62,906 bases of DNA from Discostella pseudostelligera (GCA_036940085.1 JALLBK010000274.1:1-62906); one strand, 5' to 3'; positions 12,781 through 24,115 are shown, numbered from the stretch's first letter. Made by a program: numbers and translations. The notes: generated from the letters alone by a model not told the origin.

Positions 12781-13451
12781 AGAGAGGCAGATGGCAATTT
12801 TCAATTATTATTGTTGGATGGCATTGTTTCGCTTTCGTAGATAGTCGGTGATGGCAAAATAGATTGCGAAAGGCATGAGCTCCTTCTATCTATCTACCGT
12901 ATGGTATGGTAGATGATACAATACGATGCCACCTCCTGTCACCTACCTCACCACACCGGCAGCAACTACTTTCTTCAGACTTTCGGTACTTTCGATGTTG
13001 TTCGGCGGTCAAGTCGACTTACGCAGCCAGAGCGAGCCAGATCGACATTGACGATGCCGCGAAGCTATCGACGAATGCGTCGATTTTCTCTTGTCACTCG
13101 AATTTCGAGTGCAAATATTATTCAGATGATTTGTTGTGTCGCTTATCCAACAACAACAATACCTGTTTCGTCTTACAAGAAGTTTAGTCTCTTTCAACTA
13201 TTAATCTTCGCAACATGACATTATTTGAAAAGTACCGAAGCGACACGGGGGGAATTTCGATCCCTTGGTCTTGTTCGTTCCTTCAGCCCCATTTGCCAGG
13301 TCGTTGTGAACTGTTGCTCGGGCCGGGGGATAGAGACCATGGAACATGACGTGCATCCATCCTCACATGTATGCTCCTTTCGAGGCAGTTGGAAAGGATT
13401 TGCTCGATTATTTCGTCCGTGTAGACAAGGAGGAAGGAGGAGAGGGCATAG

Positions 13452-15091
13452 ATGGGCATCATGACGAAAACGGAATTGAAGAAATCGGTGGTCGATCACA
13501 CCTACCGAGACTACTCGCAGGTAATGCTCACCGACTCGGATGACTGCATTAAACAATGGAATGCAGACCTATTCCCCGCGAAGCTACACAAGATTCTTTC
13601 CACACCCGGGTATGCCCGCATTATTGCTTGGAAACCACATGGCCGCGCATGGGAGATTGTGGATCGATCCTTGTTCCTGAAAGTGGTGGTTCCCAACCAT
13701 TTTCATCATGCCAACTTTGGGAGCTTCAATCGATCGGTGAATGGTTGGGGGTTCAAGGTAACAAGGAATAATGTGACAAGTCATCGAACAAACATCATGC
13801 TGCCGCTCTCATTATTTCTCATGTTGTCGACATCTACCCGGATGTTTTGTTGTTGCATTCAATTCTCAACAACACCATAGCGGCTTGTGTCCGATGGGCC
13901 GGATCAGAACTCATACTACCATGAGCTATTTTTGCGTGGCAAGCCGGAATTGACAAGTTTGATGGCTCGTCTTATCAACCCAGGGAAGCGGCTTCCCAAG
14001 TGAGTCATTATCATATTATAATAATTGAATGTTCCTACCACTCCGAACGCACGGTGTACGATTTACTCAGTTGACATTTGACATCATGCTGACTAATGAC
14101 AACCGTCTCTCTTGTAATTTCCTTGACATTCAGCAAAGCGGATGAACCGGACTTTTATGCCATCAGCGACAAGCTTCCTCTTCCTAGTCTCCAAGACAAC
14201 AACCCTGCCATTGAAGACGAGCTCGTCGTAAAGACTGATACTATCATCCAGAGAGCCACGTCGTCGGCTTCTACTCCCTCTTCAGCTCCAGATGAACACG
14301 GCATCCACCGAGCTGCGTCGCATGCCCCTGCACTTCCAGTTTCAAAGGGTGACTACTATTCGCATCAAGAAGGCTCGATTTATGCAAATTATGTCAATGG
14401 ACGATACAACTATGACTCTCAACCAACGACGTACCCTCCACACCCCATCTATGCACAACACCCAAACCAAATGCAACTGCCATATCAACAATATCCGCAT
14501 CCAATCTTTGCACAGCAGCCGCCGCCGCAGTTTCATTTGCAACCTCCACTAGCTGCCTATTCATCCGGCCAACACCCGGCAACTCACTATGCGCAATACC
14601 CACCACAATATCATTTACCACCTTCGCCAACTCATCATCAAGAACATTATCGTCACGCGCCGTATTATCCTCAACCTTATGTGCCACCATCTCCTTCAGC
14701 ACACTTTTCTCCTCCGATTATCAACCGTCCACGCACACCTCCTGGCCACAATGCTGGCTCATACCCTAATACAAGCATTGCTTGGAATCATGATCAGTGG
14801 AACGCAAATACGATGCCACCTGGTGCATTCCATCCAACGGCTTCAACTTATCATCATGAAAACTATCATCCGAATGCGACCATTCCGGTTAATGGAGATA
14901 AAACTTACAATCCAGTGATGACGATAGATGTGAATGATCATGATGTGAATATTACTAATGGAACATGCGGCGATGAAGAAATCGAAATCGATGAGACGAA
15001 CCTTGCTACGCTAGGCGATAATGGTTCGAGGAACGGCTATGCCCCTGTGGATGATACACTCACAGAAGTTCTGCAATTCGACGAAGTATGA
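13452..15091 (+). CDS. Heat-shock-factor-type transcription factor, 3 exons
   Basis: Exons are 13452-13757, 13881-13999 and 14134-15091 (about 460 residues); junctions are GT-AG (GTAACA/ATAG, GTGAGT/TCAG) and keep frame. The HSF DNA-binding domain spans exons 1 and 2: 'FPAKLHKILSTPGYARIIAW' then 'KPHGRAWEIV', 'HFHHANFGSFNRSVNGWGFK' and 'SYYHELFLRGKPELTSLM'. This is the winged-helix order of HSFs, including the recognition helix (SFNRSVNGWGF; SFxRQLNxYGF is usual, so Gln and Leu are changed). It should act in the nucleus on nGAAn-type elements. HSFs are greatly expanded in diatoms, and this variant looks like that group. The rest is Pro, Gln, His and Tyr rich, like an activation domain, with an acidic end. 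No heptad-repeat trimerisation region is obvious. The ATG at 13452 was chosen as the first in the domain frame; 13461 or an upstream exon is possible. Confidence 0.83.
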
Positions 15092-15204
15092 GACGGCATT
15101 GCGGTTCTCGCGGTACCCATTTTATTATTCTGGATCCAGACTATTTTCACTGTACATACAGTACCATTTTTGAAAGCTTTCTTTGAAGTGTATCTATTTC
15201 TAAT

Positions 15205-16473
15205 CTATGCTATTAGATTTAATGACAACCCCTCCAACCATGTTTTACCCTCTGTGCCCACCGCTCCTAAACTCTGTAACACCGTACTATCCAACTGTCC
15301 AGGATTCTTGCGGTGGCTCAGTGTCACCACCACCTTCCCCTTGGGTATGGTAAGTGATCGACTTTCGTACCCTATCATGTCGCCAAACATTGTCGTCGCG
15401 ATGGCAGTATTATTGTTGAACAGGATGGTAAAGTCATCATGTGGTCCGGATGTCGATGTTTGGATGCGGTAAGTTAGCTCCGCTCCATTTGAGGAATACA
15501 GTGCAAATTGTATGTTGGCACTTCCCGCACTTCCCTTTATGTTCGACGAGGAGGCAACGATAGAATTACCGGTTACATCCCACGAAAAGCCACCACCACC
15601 ATTGATCATTTCCATTGTCAATTGGTCAAAGTGCTTAAGTGATGCAAAGGGCACAAGACGCAAATCATCCATCCATAATCCAACCTCTCCACCTCCTCCT
15701 CCCACGGATGGCAATACCTTCAACGCAAATGGATTGTATACATGAACCCATGTTACCTTGTGGGTACCCTTTCCCACCGGAACACTATATTCCATCCAAT
15801 TACCATTGTTCGTGGTAGCACCCACGTCCTCGGGAAGGAGTTCCACGGTCTCATCGACCAAGACAAAGAATGATTCACGTGGAAATACTAATGACTTCGC
15901 CAACAATCGAAAGGTGAGGACACCTCCCCCAAAGTTGGAGACGGTGGCTAATGTCAAATTGGAGTACACTGGTTGTAGACTACCACTAATGGCTGAGGTA
16001 ATACCCGAAGCCATGGACGTTGTACCATCAAAAGCTTGTTGCGAACTTGTCCATGGATTCGATGATGAGGAAGACCATAGCAATTTGCCAGAGGTGCTGG
16101 CTTCAAAAGAGTCGAGTGGAATGGAAGGACTGGAGAAGGCGTTGACAAATTTCCATGGACCAGCACTAGAAACAACACCAGCGGAACTTGTAGAGGTAGT
16201 GGTGGTGGCGCCCATTTGACCAGCAGAACCAGCAACAGCGGAACTTGTAGAGGTGGTGGTGGTGACGGTGGTACTCGGCTTTGTTGGAGGAGATCCTGAA
16301 TTCGGAACGACACTGGTACCAGATGAGATGACATTGTCCGTCTTCGATGGCTTGTTGTCTGACTCATCCTTCTTTGATGGCTTGTTTTTGTTGTCGTCAT
16401 TCTTGGACTCATCCTTCTTCGATGGCTGACTATGCGATTGCTATTGAGGTGAATTGCCCGGATGGAGGCGGAG

Positions 16474-16529
<56 letters not shown>

Positions 16530-17532
16530 CATTGTCCGTCTTCGATGGCTTGTTGTCTGACTCATCCTTCTTTGATGGCTTGTTATTGTTGTCGTCATTC
16601 TTGGACTCATCCTTCTTCGATGGCTTCTTGTCGTCGTCCTCTTTGTCATCATTTTGATTCTTTGATTCCGTAGGCAACGTTGCAGTCTGTTGATTCGGCT
16701 TCTTCGGCTTGTCACCATCCTGTTTATTCTTCTGCTTCTTCATTTTCTTCTTGATCTCTTCCTTGGTTTCCTTCTTCGGTTTTTGTTGTTCCTTCTCCTT
16801 CTCAGCATTGTCCTCCTTATCCTTTTTGTCCTTCTTCTCGTCCTTCGTTTGTTGCGATGATTGCATCTGAATCTGCTCATTCTTGTCCTTCTTTTTGTCC
16901 TGAGTTTGTTGCGACGATTGCTGCTGCATCTGCTCCTTCTCGTTTTTCTTGTTCTTTTTGTCCTTCTGTTGCTCCTCCTCCTCCTCCCCGTTCTGCTTCT
17001 TATCCTTTTCTTGTTGCTTATCCTTTTTATTACGTAATATTTTATTCACCTCCTTGCGTAGTTCATTCTCAATTTCAATCTTCTCCTTTTTTGCAATAAT
17101 ATTGTCATCGGCGTCCTGGTTATCTTTCTTCTTATTTTGATTGCCGGAGGTGCCAAGAAATCTTTCGGCATTAATATTCTCGCTATCACTGTCTTCCTCG
17201 TTGTCACCCCCCTCGACCCATTCCGGTAGTAGCCCGCGCAGATTTGTACTACTCGTGCTGACTATTTGTTGTTGAACGTGCTGATGTTGTAATTGTAATT
17301 GTTGCTGCTGTTGCTTATGCTGTTGAGCATTCACCACTGCTGAGTTCCCACTACCAAACCATGATATTATGACGGCAAGAGTGGTGGTGGCAGTGATGAC
17401 CAACTTTGTACTCGTGCAAAGATGGCGATGACCTCCTCTTCGCCTTCGCGACGGCGGCGACGACGCACCGTCACTCATTGCCTCATTTTGAGCCATCAAT
17501 AATGGTGATGATGACGATTGGGAGTGATCCAT
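15205..17532 (-). CDS. Secreted/membrane-anchored surface protein with two beta-sandwich-like domains; frame interrupted by one TAG
   Basis: The frame is open from the ATG at 17532 to the stop at 15205 except for one TAG at 16441-16443. The N-terminus has a basic segment and a hydrophobic stretch (LVITATTTLAVIISWFG, residues about 44-60), a signal anchor or signal peptide. A Gln-rich then Lys/Glu/Asp-rich stalk follows, with KPSKKDES repeats. The C-terminal ~330 residues hold two jelly-roll-like modules, recognisable by PW...SG, 'WMEYSVPVGKGTHKVTWVHV' and WMDDLRLVPF. This resembles the carbohydrate-binding or adhesion beta-sandwich repeats of cell-surface proteins (fold inferred from pattern only). 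The TAG lies in a 198-bp extra segment flanked by 96-bp direct repeats. Without that segment the frame is a single protein of about 709 residues. It may be an intron, a recent duplication or a misassembly. If the stop is real, the product is a 363-residue stalk protein. Confidence 0.6.
16331..16624. repeat. 96-bp direct repeats flanking a (TCG)n-containing insert
   Basis: Copies at 16331-16426 and 16529-16624 differ at one base (GTTTTTG versus GTTATTG). Between them, 16427-16528 holds a 54-bp segment followed by a TCG trinucleotide run. The same 54-bp segment is found at 17542-17595, just upstream of the same gene, also next to a TCG run. The offset of 198 bp is a multiple of three, so only the TAG at 16441 breaks the reading frame. 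Confidence 0.85.
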
Positions 17533-17597
17533 GAGTAGTATTGACTATGCGATTGCTATTGAGGTGAATTGCCCGGATGGAGGCGGAGGTCGTCGTA

Positions 17598-17653
<56 letters not shown>

Positions 17654-17960
17654 GTGTTATTGCTGCTTGCTGCTGATGTTCTACTCGTGCTGCTGCATGC
17701 AAAGCAGGGAAGGGGTAATAAATTGACCACGACGGAGGCCTGTCGCAGTGAGTGTTGATAGATGGGCCCATTAATCAACAGCGAATGAGCCCCATAGAGC
17801 CCCATGCTACAATAGTCACTTTTTGAGATTGTATTGGGAGTCCTCGCCTGTCTTTCGCCCCTTGGGTGGTTGCATCCACGTGGAAGAATCCGGTGCACCA
17901 TCGAATCCATCGATCGACGGACGGACGGACAGACGGCTCGCGATCTTCACATTCACCACG
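17533..17960. other. Divergent intergenic region with TCG microsatellite and G-box
   Basis: Shared 5' region of the surface-protein gene (minus) and the predicted plastid protein gene (plus). It holds the second copy of the 54-bp segment (17542-17595), a TCG trinucleotide run (about 17600-17652) and a CATCCACGTGGAAG G-box at 17872-17885. Open frames over the TCG run (poly-Ser, poly-Asp or poly-Thr) are artefacts of the repeat. Confidence 0.5.
17872..17885. promoter_or_regulatory. G-box (CATCCACGTGGAAG)
   Basis: A perfect CCACGTGG palindrome followed by AAG, about 85 bp upstream of the ATG at 17961. The extended string CCACGTGGAAG recurs at 30255, 52787 and 57657, which points to a conserved cis-element. 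Confidence 0.4.
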
Positions 17961-20900
17961 ATGGCCAACTCCGCCAAATACCATGGTAGGCGAAGCACCC
18001 GCACTATGAATATGAAGAATTCACTGTATTTAGTTATAGCTATCATCGCTTCATCTTTCGTCTCGCCATGGGTGGTTGATTCGTTTGCGCCGCCGCCATC
18101 GAGGCGGATCTCAACAGTCGGCATCACACCATCTTCGTCGTCGTCGTCATCGTCACATCATGTGATCAACGCGGACACTACCCCTTCTGCGAAGAGTGGC
18201 CAACAACCCACTTTGCTACTTGCTGCTTTGAATGACGAATCTTCGTTTTCATCTGACCTCGATTTTGTGAGCAATGACGACGACGCTGCTGCTCTCCGTC
18301 AACCTCTCCCTACCCGCACCACCAGCACCCGCCGATCGAAGTTCCTATCTGCCATCCGTCACAAAACAAAGCCCATCACTCTTGCCATCCTCACTGCCGC
18401 ATCCACCACCTTCCTCCCACGTGGTGGCAGTCATCCCTTCGCCATTCAACCTGCCAAGGCCTCGGCACCCATTGTCCTACGCGCCGCCCAAAAGAAGGAT
18501 GATCCACCCATGATCCAGGCCCTCAAAAAAGCCGAAGAGATTAAGAAACAACGCAGTCTCGAGGAATTTGATGCCTTCATGGCCCAAGCCAATGATATTG
18601 AATTATCCCAAGGCAAGTCGGCACGTGCCGAGTACGAAAAGCAGTATCAACTCCAAAAGTCTCAAAGGGAAGCACAAAAATCACGTGACGTAGTGTTACT
18701 CAAACGTCAACTGCTCGATGCCGGACAAGATCCACACACCGATATTGATGCCGAGCGTCAAGTCTTTTTATTAGAACACAATGTCGACCTTGAGAAAATT
18801 AGTGGCACACCACAGAATGAACGTATGATTAAGAATTTCCAAAAACGTGGGAAAAAGAGTGGCGACACTGAAATTGAGGAGCTCAAGTATCAACGATACA
18901 TTATTGCCTGTCAGGTGGCGGACTTGAAAGCACGTGGTATTGACCCTATGGAATATTTTGCCAATGTGGACAATATGCAAAAGACACGTTCTATTTACAA
19001 AATGGAAGATGGGGTGGCCGAGCGAGTAGCGAAGCAGTATGAATCGTTGATGAAAGAGTATGGTGGACGATTGACTCCAACGAAGGAGGGGGAGGTACCG
19101 TTTGTGTATCCGGAGATTGCTGTGGATGGTGATGGTGCAGCTAGTGCTGGTAAGGGTAGTGCTAGTAGTGACAATCAAGATAAGGCTGCCGCAAAAGCCA
19201 AACGTCTTGCAGAGAAGGAGGCATTGCGTCAAGAACGAGCCGATGCCAAGGCAAAAGCCAAAGAGGAACGTACGCTCGCAGCCGCCAATGCCAAGGCGGA
19301 ACGAGCTGCGGCAAAGGAACAGAAATTGGCAGAGAAGGCTGCTACGAAAGCTGCTTCGGCCGCTGCCGCTGCGGGTAGTATGGTAGCTGTGAGTACAGCG
19401 GAGGCTGTGTCGACATCGGCGATCTCTGTTGCAGAGGATGCTGTTCTTGATGTGGAAACTGTCCAGAGTGAAAGTGTTGCAGTAGCATTGGATACTCATC
19501 CAACCAAATCTACCACCACTACAGACGCCGTCAAAAGTACACTCTCCACCATCCAATCCAAAGCCACTGTCAAAAATATTGGCACCATTGTTGTTGGAGG
19601 AGGAGTAGCCACGTATGCCTACAACTACTTTCAGGAGAATAATGCTGGAGCGCAGAAGGAGAGAGAACGACAATTGAAACTGATTCTTGGAAAAGATGAT
19701 GATGACGAGGACGACGATGAGTTTGATGATGACGACGATGAAGATGGTTAGTAGTCTCTCCTTGTTTCTTTTGCATTATTTGCATTGAGAAAATGTGTCA
19801 CAGGAGGCAGATATCACCTAAACCCAGTATAAACCAGCATGCCTCCTGTGACAATATCAATCGTTAGAGTGTTTATTGCCTAATTGTCTTCATTTTCTAA
19901 CGCTATTCGTCTGCTGCCTCCACCATCTCAAATAGATGACTATGCTCAATTGACGAAGAGTAAAGAAAAGAAAAAGCTTGGTATCTTTTCGAAGCGTAAT
20001 GCTGATGCACGAGAGACTGATCTCAATAAACTCATTGGTCCAAATTCCCAAGCACCGGAATTTGCAAAGTTACTTGCTCAAATATTAACCTTTGGTGCTC
20101 CCGGTCGTTTTCCTAAAGTTACCTCCTGGAGGACATCCATGCCAATGGATAAATTCGATTTGGATACTGCCAAGTCCCTTATTACACAATCCCGAGACGA
20201 TGCTGGTTTGACGGATACAGAATCGGCTGAATTATTTGCATCAGTTGTGAATTGTATGGTGATTGATATAGTTGATTTGGCAAGTTCGACGTTGAAGGGG
20301 AAAGAGAAGAATGAAAAGGTGGCTGTCGATGCTATTAATGTCGTCATGGATTTTATGGATCATGCTGCTAGCCTTTTCGATGCCGTGGCCAAGGTGAGAG
20401 GTACTTGTATCCCCACTTGATGTTATTCTGTCTTCGTACCGCTCTGACATGCGCAATCATTCCTTGTACACTCATTGCACTCAGGATGTCACAATCAAGC
20501 CAGTGACGTATGGTGGCAGCCTTCGTAAGAAAGATCTGGAACAAATGTTCAGCGTGTATGCAGGCTCGTCCATGTTATCACTCGATGGCACCAGCTCCGC
20601 CCAGGACAGAGTTGATACATTGCAGCTCGTGTTTGCTATTTCTGACANTATCACTCGATGGCACCAGCTCCGCCCAGGACAGAGTTGATACATTGCAGCT
20701 CGTGTTTGCTATTTCTGACAAAAAAGCTGAGGGACTTATGCAGAAGCACATGATGAAGATGATGATGAACTTGATGAAAGATGGAGGGAAAGGCTTGGAT
20801 GGCATGCCTGGAATGGAAGGTATGGAAGAAATGATGAAAGCAATGGGAGGTGGCATGCCAGGAATGCCAGGAATGGATGGAGAAATTGGTCCCGAGGATC

Positions 20901-21115
20901 TTAAGCAAACGTTGGGTATGATGAAGGAAATGATGGATTCGGGGCAGGTATCACAAGAGGAGCTTGTGGAGGTGCGAAAACAATTCCAGGAAATGTATGG
21001 AAATGATATTTCAGATTTAATTAAGAAGGCGAGTGAGGATGGAACAGCAGAGGGTATGTCAGCTGATGAGAAGGAATTACTTGACGTTTTCAAACAATTA
21101 TTGGGCGATGATTGA
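17961..21115 (+). CDS. Predicted plastid-targeted protein of unknown function, 3 exons (frame broken by an assembly gap)
   Basis: Exons are 17961-19746, 19936-20393 and 20485-21115. The first intron uses GTTAGT/ATAG and joins ...EDG in exon 1 to DDYAQLTKSK in exon 2; the second uses GTGAGA/TCAG. Ignoring the 73-base echo at 20576-20648, the product has about 933 residues. A signal peptide starts at MNMKNSLYLVIAIIASSFVS (ATG 18006 is an alternative start) and is followed by DSFAPPPS. This resembles the diatom ASAFAP motif that directs proteins through the four-membrane plastid envelope. A Lys/Ala/Glu-rich coiled-coil-like middle (about residues 390-500), one hydrophobic segment (NIGTIVVGGGVATYAYNYF), an acidic DE run and a Met/Gly-rich C-terminal region (GMPGMEGMEEMMKAMGG) follow. 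I recognise no catalytic domain. The first ORF ends 3 nt after the donor site, so a naive gene call would split this gene. Confidence 0.68.
19747..19935 (+). other. Intron 1 of the predicted plastid protein gene
   Basis: GTTAGTAG...TCAAATAG, 189 nt, phase 1. The exon-1 frame meets a TAG three bases inside it, so splicing is needed to connect the two halves of the gene. The upstream DDD-rich end continues into DDYAQ with no frame change, which supports a single gene. Confidence 0.65.
20576..20720. repeat. Assembly gap (single N at 20648) with perfect 72-bp duplicated ends
   Basis: Bases 20576-20647 are repeated exactly at 20649-20720, separated by one N. The echo adds 73 bases and shifts the reading frame of the surrounding exon. 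Skipping one copy and the N gives a continuous coding frame. This is an assembly scar, not biology. Confidence 0.95.
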
Positions 21116-21199
21116 CAAGTTAATTCAATAGTGTTTGGTACGATTAAATACTCCACCCAAACAAATCTGTGTTCATCACTTATTATGCGGCACTGCAAA

Positions 21200-24115
21200 T
21201 TATTCCGCCTCGGCCCAAATAAATGCCTGGAAGACCCTCGGATCGAATGAATATTCACAATAGCCAATGTTATCATCCCAAGCTGTACTGTCTATGAATT
21301 GTTGCTCTTCCTTGGTGAATTTGCTACAAGCATAATGACGAATGAGTGTATCGAATTGTTCGACATCCGTACATCGTACTCGGATTGCATTTTTTGGCAG
21401 CTCGTCGTAATCAGATGCTCCATCATCGCATCTCAAGAGACTTTCCCAATCATCGCTGGCGTCTTCACTATTCCATTGAGTTAAGCTCTCTCTTTCTTTA
21501 CCGTTCCAATCCAATGACGAATTAGATGACATTGACGACTGTCGGCGGTTGGTGCGCTTAAGCCATGTTTCGGGATTAGGCAACGAATCGATGAGTTCGA
21601 TGGAGACTTGATTGTTGTTGCTCTTCAACCCATTGCCGCCACCTCCGTCACCACCACCATTCCCCACAACATGCAATGCAATGACATGTCCGTGAAAGAA
21701 GAAGGTGGCCGCAATTTTCCGATTTTTCCACAGTTCATCACAGAACGACACAAGTAGCGCTGATTTCAATGCTTGCACATGCAAATCATCGAGAATATTC
21801 CCACCACATACGCCCACGAATTGAGACGTCGATAATAGCCCTTCTGTGATGAAATGATCATGCACATCCGACGGTATGATGAACGCATCCTGTTCTATAT
21901 TCAACTTGTTCCGAACCTCCGATAATATCGCTGCGGCTTGGTCGTCTATTACATGATTGATTACTTCGTCGGGGATACCATCGTTCCATGGATTTACTGC
22001 AGCGTCAGTATTCTCGCATTGTTGTGCACCGTCGGAAGTGAAGTACTGAACGCACATCAGAGGCGCTATGACCGTACAGCCATTGGTGGAATTGGGATTC
22101 CTACCTTGGTATGTATCTAGAAAACGAATGTGAAATTTGCCTTCCTCGCATAGGGTCAAGTAGCGTTCCCGATAGAACGAGGTTAGGGATGCTATTGCCA
22201 GAGTTGCACTATTGCCACCACCATCAACTCCCACATCATCACCATCCTTCGATGATAGGTTTGCATCGCTACTACTACTTGACACAACATTCAACTTCTC
22301 CTCATCCTCCCCGCGGCTTGGTTGTTTTTGCAGGCTTAGACTAAACGCAAGTGGGAGACCACTACTACTCCTTCCATCCAAGGTGTGTGGAAATAGCTGC
22401 AGTGATCTCCCCCGCAGAAGGAGTTGTGGAGGCATAATTGGTCGTCCAAACGGTGGCACAATCATCCCATGCTCGATTCCACTGGAACTCCTTTGCACTC
22501 CCATGTTGTTTTTGCCACTGATGGTATTGCGGTAAGCAGTAGCGGTGGCGGACTTCGATCGTGCGTACATTGGAGGACGCCCATCCTCCACCCGAGCTGT
22601 CCCTGGCGCAGCGATAATGGCGACAACGGGGTCTTCTTTTTCTTCTCCTTCCGTTGCGCTTGCATGGCGCAAAGTAGTTTCCTCTTGGTCGGGTTGTCGA
22701 GCATCCCTCTCCTCATCCATGGATACAATGGCATTGTGATGGCTATTGTCGTCCTTACTTCTGCTACTACTACTAGCTCCATAACTGCCCGGTCGTTTGA
22801 TGAATACCTGTGGAAGTTCAATTGGTGCTGGTACATCTGGTAGCGATTTGGCATCAACCTTCGCCCTCTTGGTAGTTTTGGCGCGGCGGCGTCGGAGTCG
22901 ATCACGCTTCTTACGATGCCGCTGATGCTCTTCCTCCTCGTCCTCGTCTTCCTCAACGACATCCTCGTCGTTGTCAATGACATTCTCCATCGTTTCGACA
23001 TCATCCTGTTCAGTACTAGTGTCAGCGCGGTCGTCATGACAAGCTGCGGAAGACGAAGTTGCGGTAGATTGGTGACTCCAAAGGGCACAAATATCATCGG
23101 GTAAAGCGGGTCCGCATATGAAGTAATCGCATCCACTGCTACCAGAATTAGATCTACCCCCACCTGCTGATGCTTTCCCGGTAATGCATTCGAGGAATGT
23201 GCGCGTTGTGCATTGTTGTTGCTGTTGCGGAGCTTTGTTGCCATCATCATCGATATCCATTTTCACGACATTCGAATTTTCACTGCCTTTGTCATTAAAA
23301 TCACCACCTTCATCAATATATCCTTCTATTTCCTTGCCTGTTGCAATCATCCTCTCTTTCCGGAATGAATCAATTTCAGTGATGTTATTCTCGTTATCAT
23401 TATACTCCGCCATTGATGGGATGGCTGCTTCCAACTCGTCATGATTGTTGTCGTCCAATAATTTCACTTCAATAAATTTCGATCCAACAGAATAGGCAAC
23501 TGAATGATGACCAAGAAGGAGATCCTGATGTCTATCATGATTATTGTCGTTGCCATGGTAATTGCGGTGGTTGCGATTCATTATGTCTGCACCTCCCACC
23601 ACCTGAACATTATTTACGGCATCATGTTCGGCAGTAGCATCTGGAAGAGCAACATCAACTACTGATGTTCTTGACTCCAAGTAATGATTTGATATTGGTG
23701 ATGCACTATCCATCCTCTCCATCTCGACATTCACATAATGCTCATCAACTCCGCCATCATCATCAGAATTGTCAGCATCGCAATCAGCGGCGGCAACAGT
23801 ATCAGCTGCATATTGCCTTTGTTTTCCACCACGAAATAATCGAGAGACTATCTTTCGTGGAGTGCTATTATTTCGCTTCTTCTTGCGTTGCTGGTGGTGG
23901 TTGACATCCGTGACATCGCTGTCGGCCTCTGCTGCCCCTAGAGATTGCGTCGACGTGGACGGCGGCGGCGGCGGCGGCAGCAGCTGCTCATGGTGCTGCT
24001 GGTCGTGGTGCACCGATGATGCCATGAGTTCATCGTCATCTATTTTCCTACTACACGGTATTCTTCTCCTCCTGTTGCTGCTGCCACCACCGTCACTTGT
24101 GGCTGTGGTTGTCAT
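21200..24115 (-). CDS. Unknown 971-residue protein with a possible papain-like Cys-His-Asp core
   Basis: A single exon. Residues 1-620 are low-complexity: poly-Pro, His/Gln and acidic Asp/Glu runs plus basic clusters such as RHRKKRDRLRRRRAKTTKRA, which could be nuclear localisation signals. The C-terminal ~320 residues are ordered. They start near FYRERYLTLCEEGKFHIRFL and contain STNGCTVIAPLMCVQYF (Cys680), FFFHGHVIALHVV (His808 or His810) and SIELIDSLPNPETW (Asp843). A Cys at the start of a helix, a His at the end of a strand and an Asp on the next strand is the order of papain-fold peptidases and deubiquitinases. This is pattern inference, not a family match. The gene converges on the predicted plastid protein gene (85 bp between stops) and diverges from the ABC transporter. 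The ATG at 24115 is the first in frame. Confidence 0.62.
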   Translation of the reverse strand: MTTTATSDGGGSSNRRRRIPCSRKIDDDELMASSVHHDQQHHEQLLPPPPPPSTSTQSLGAAEADSDVTDVNHHQQRKKKRNNSTPRKIVSRLFRGGKQRQYAADTVAAADCDADNSDDDGGVDEHYVNVEMERMDSASPISNHYLESRTSVVDVALPDATAEHDAVNNVQVVGGADIMNRNHRNYHGNDNNHDRHQDLLLGHHSVAYSVGSKFIEVKLLDDNNHDELEAAIPSMAEYNDNENNITEIDSFRKERMIATGKEIEGYIDEGGDFNDKGSENSNVVKMDIDDDGNKAPQQQQQCTTRTFLECITGKASAGGGRSNSGSSGCDYFICGPALPDDICALWSHQSTATSSSAACHDDRADTSTEQDDVETMENVIDNDEDVVEEDEDEEEEHQRHRKKRDRLRRRRAKTTKRAKVDAKSLPDVPAPIELPQVFIKRPGSYGASSSSRSKDDNSHHNAIVSMDEERDARQPDQEETTLRHASATEGEEKEDPVVAIIAAPGTARVEDGRPPMYARSKSATATAYRNTISGKNNMGVQRSSSGIEHGMIVPPFGRPIMPPQLLLRGRSLQLFPHTLDGRSSSGLPLAFSLSLQKQPSRGEDEEKLNVVSSSSSDANLSSKDGDDVGVDGGGNSATLAIASLTSFYRERYLTLCEEGKFHIRFLDTYQGRNPNSTNGCTVIAPLMCVQYFTSDGAQQCENTDAAVNPWNDGIPDEVINHVIDDQAAAILSEVRNKLNIEQDAFIIPSDVHDHFITEGLLSTSQFVGVCGGNILDDLHVQALKSALLVSFCDELWKNRKIAATFFFHGHVIALHVVGNGGGDGGGGNGLKSNNNQVSIELIDSLPNPETWLKRTNRRQSSMSSNSSLDWNGKERESLTQWNSEDASDDWESLLRCDDGASDYDELPKNAIRVRCTDVEQFDTLIRHYACSKFTKEEQQFIDSTAWDDNIGYCEYSFDPRVFQAFIWAEAE

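Larger units (their letters stand above)
12325..13451. other. Divergent intergenic region between CENP-S-like and HSF genes
   Basis: About 1.1 kb shared by two divergent genes. It contains GC-rich sequence, a duplicated G-rich block (12395-12467 and 12568-12640), a CCACAA hexamer array (12740-12780) and a short open frame at 13346-13543 that could be a 5' leader or upstream exon of the HSF gene. I found no convincing coding exon or RNA gene. Confidence 0.4.

Noticed and set aside
16454..16657. Poly-Ser, poly-Arg and poly-Thr open frames over the TCG runs (also 17531-17758)
   Set aside because: All six frames of a trinucleotide run are open. They have no other protein content.
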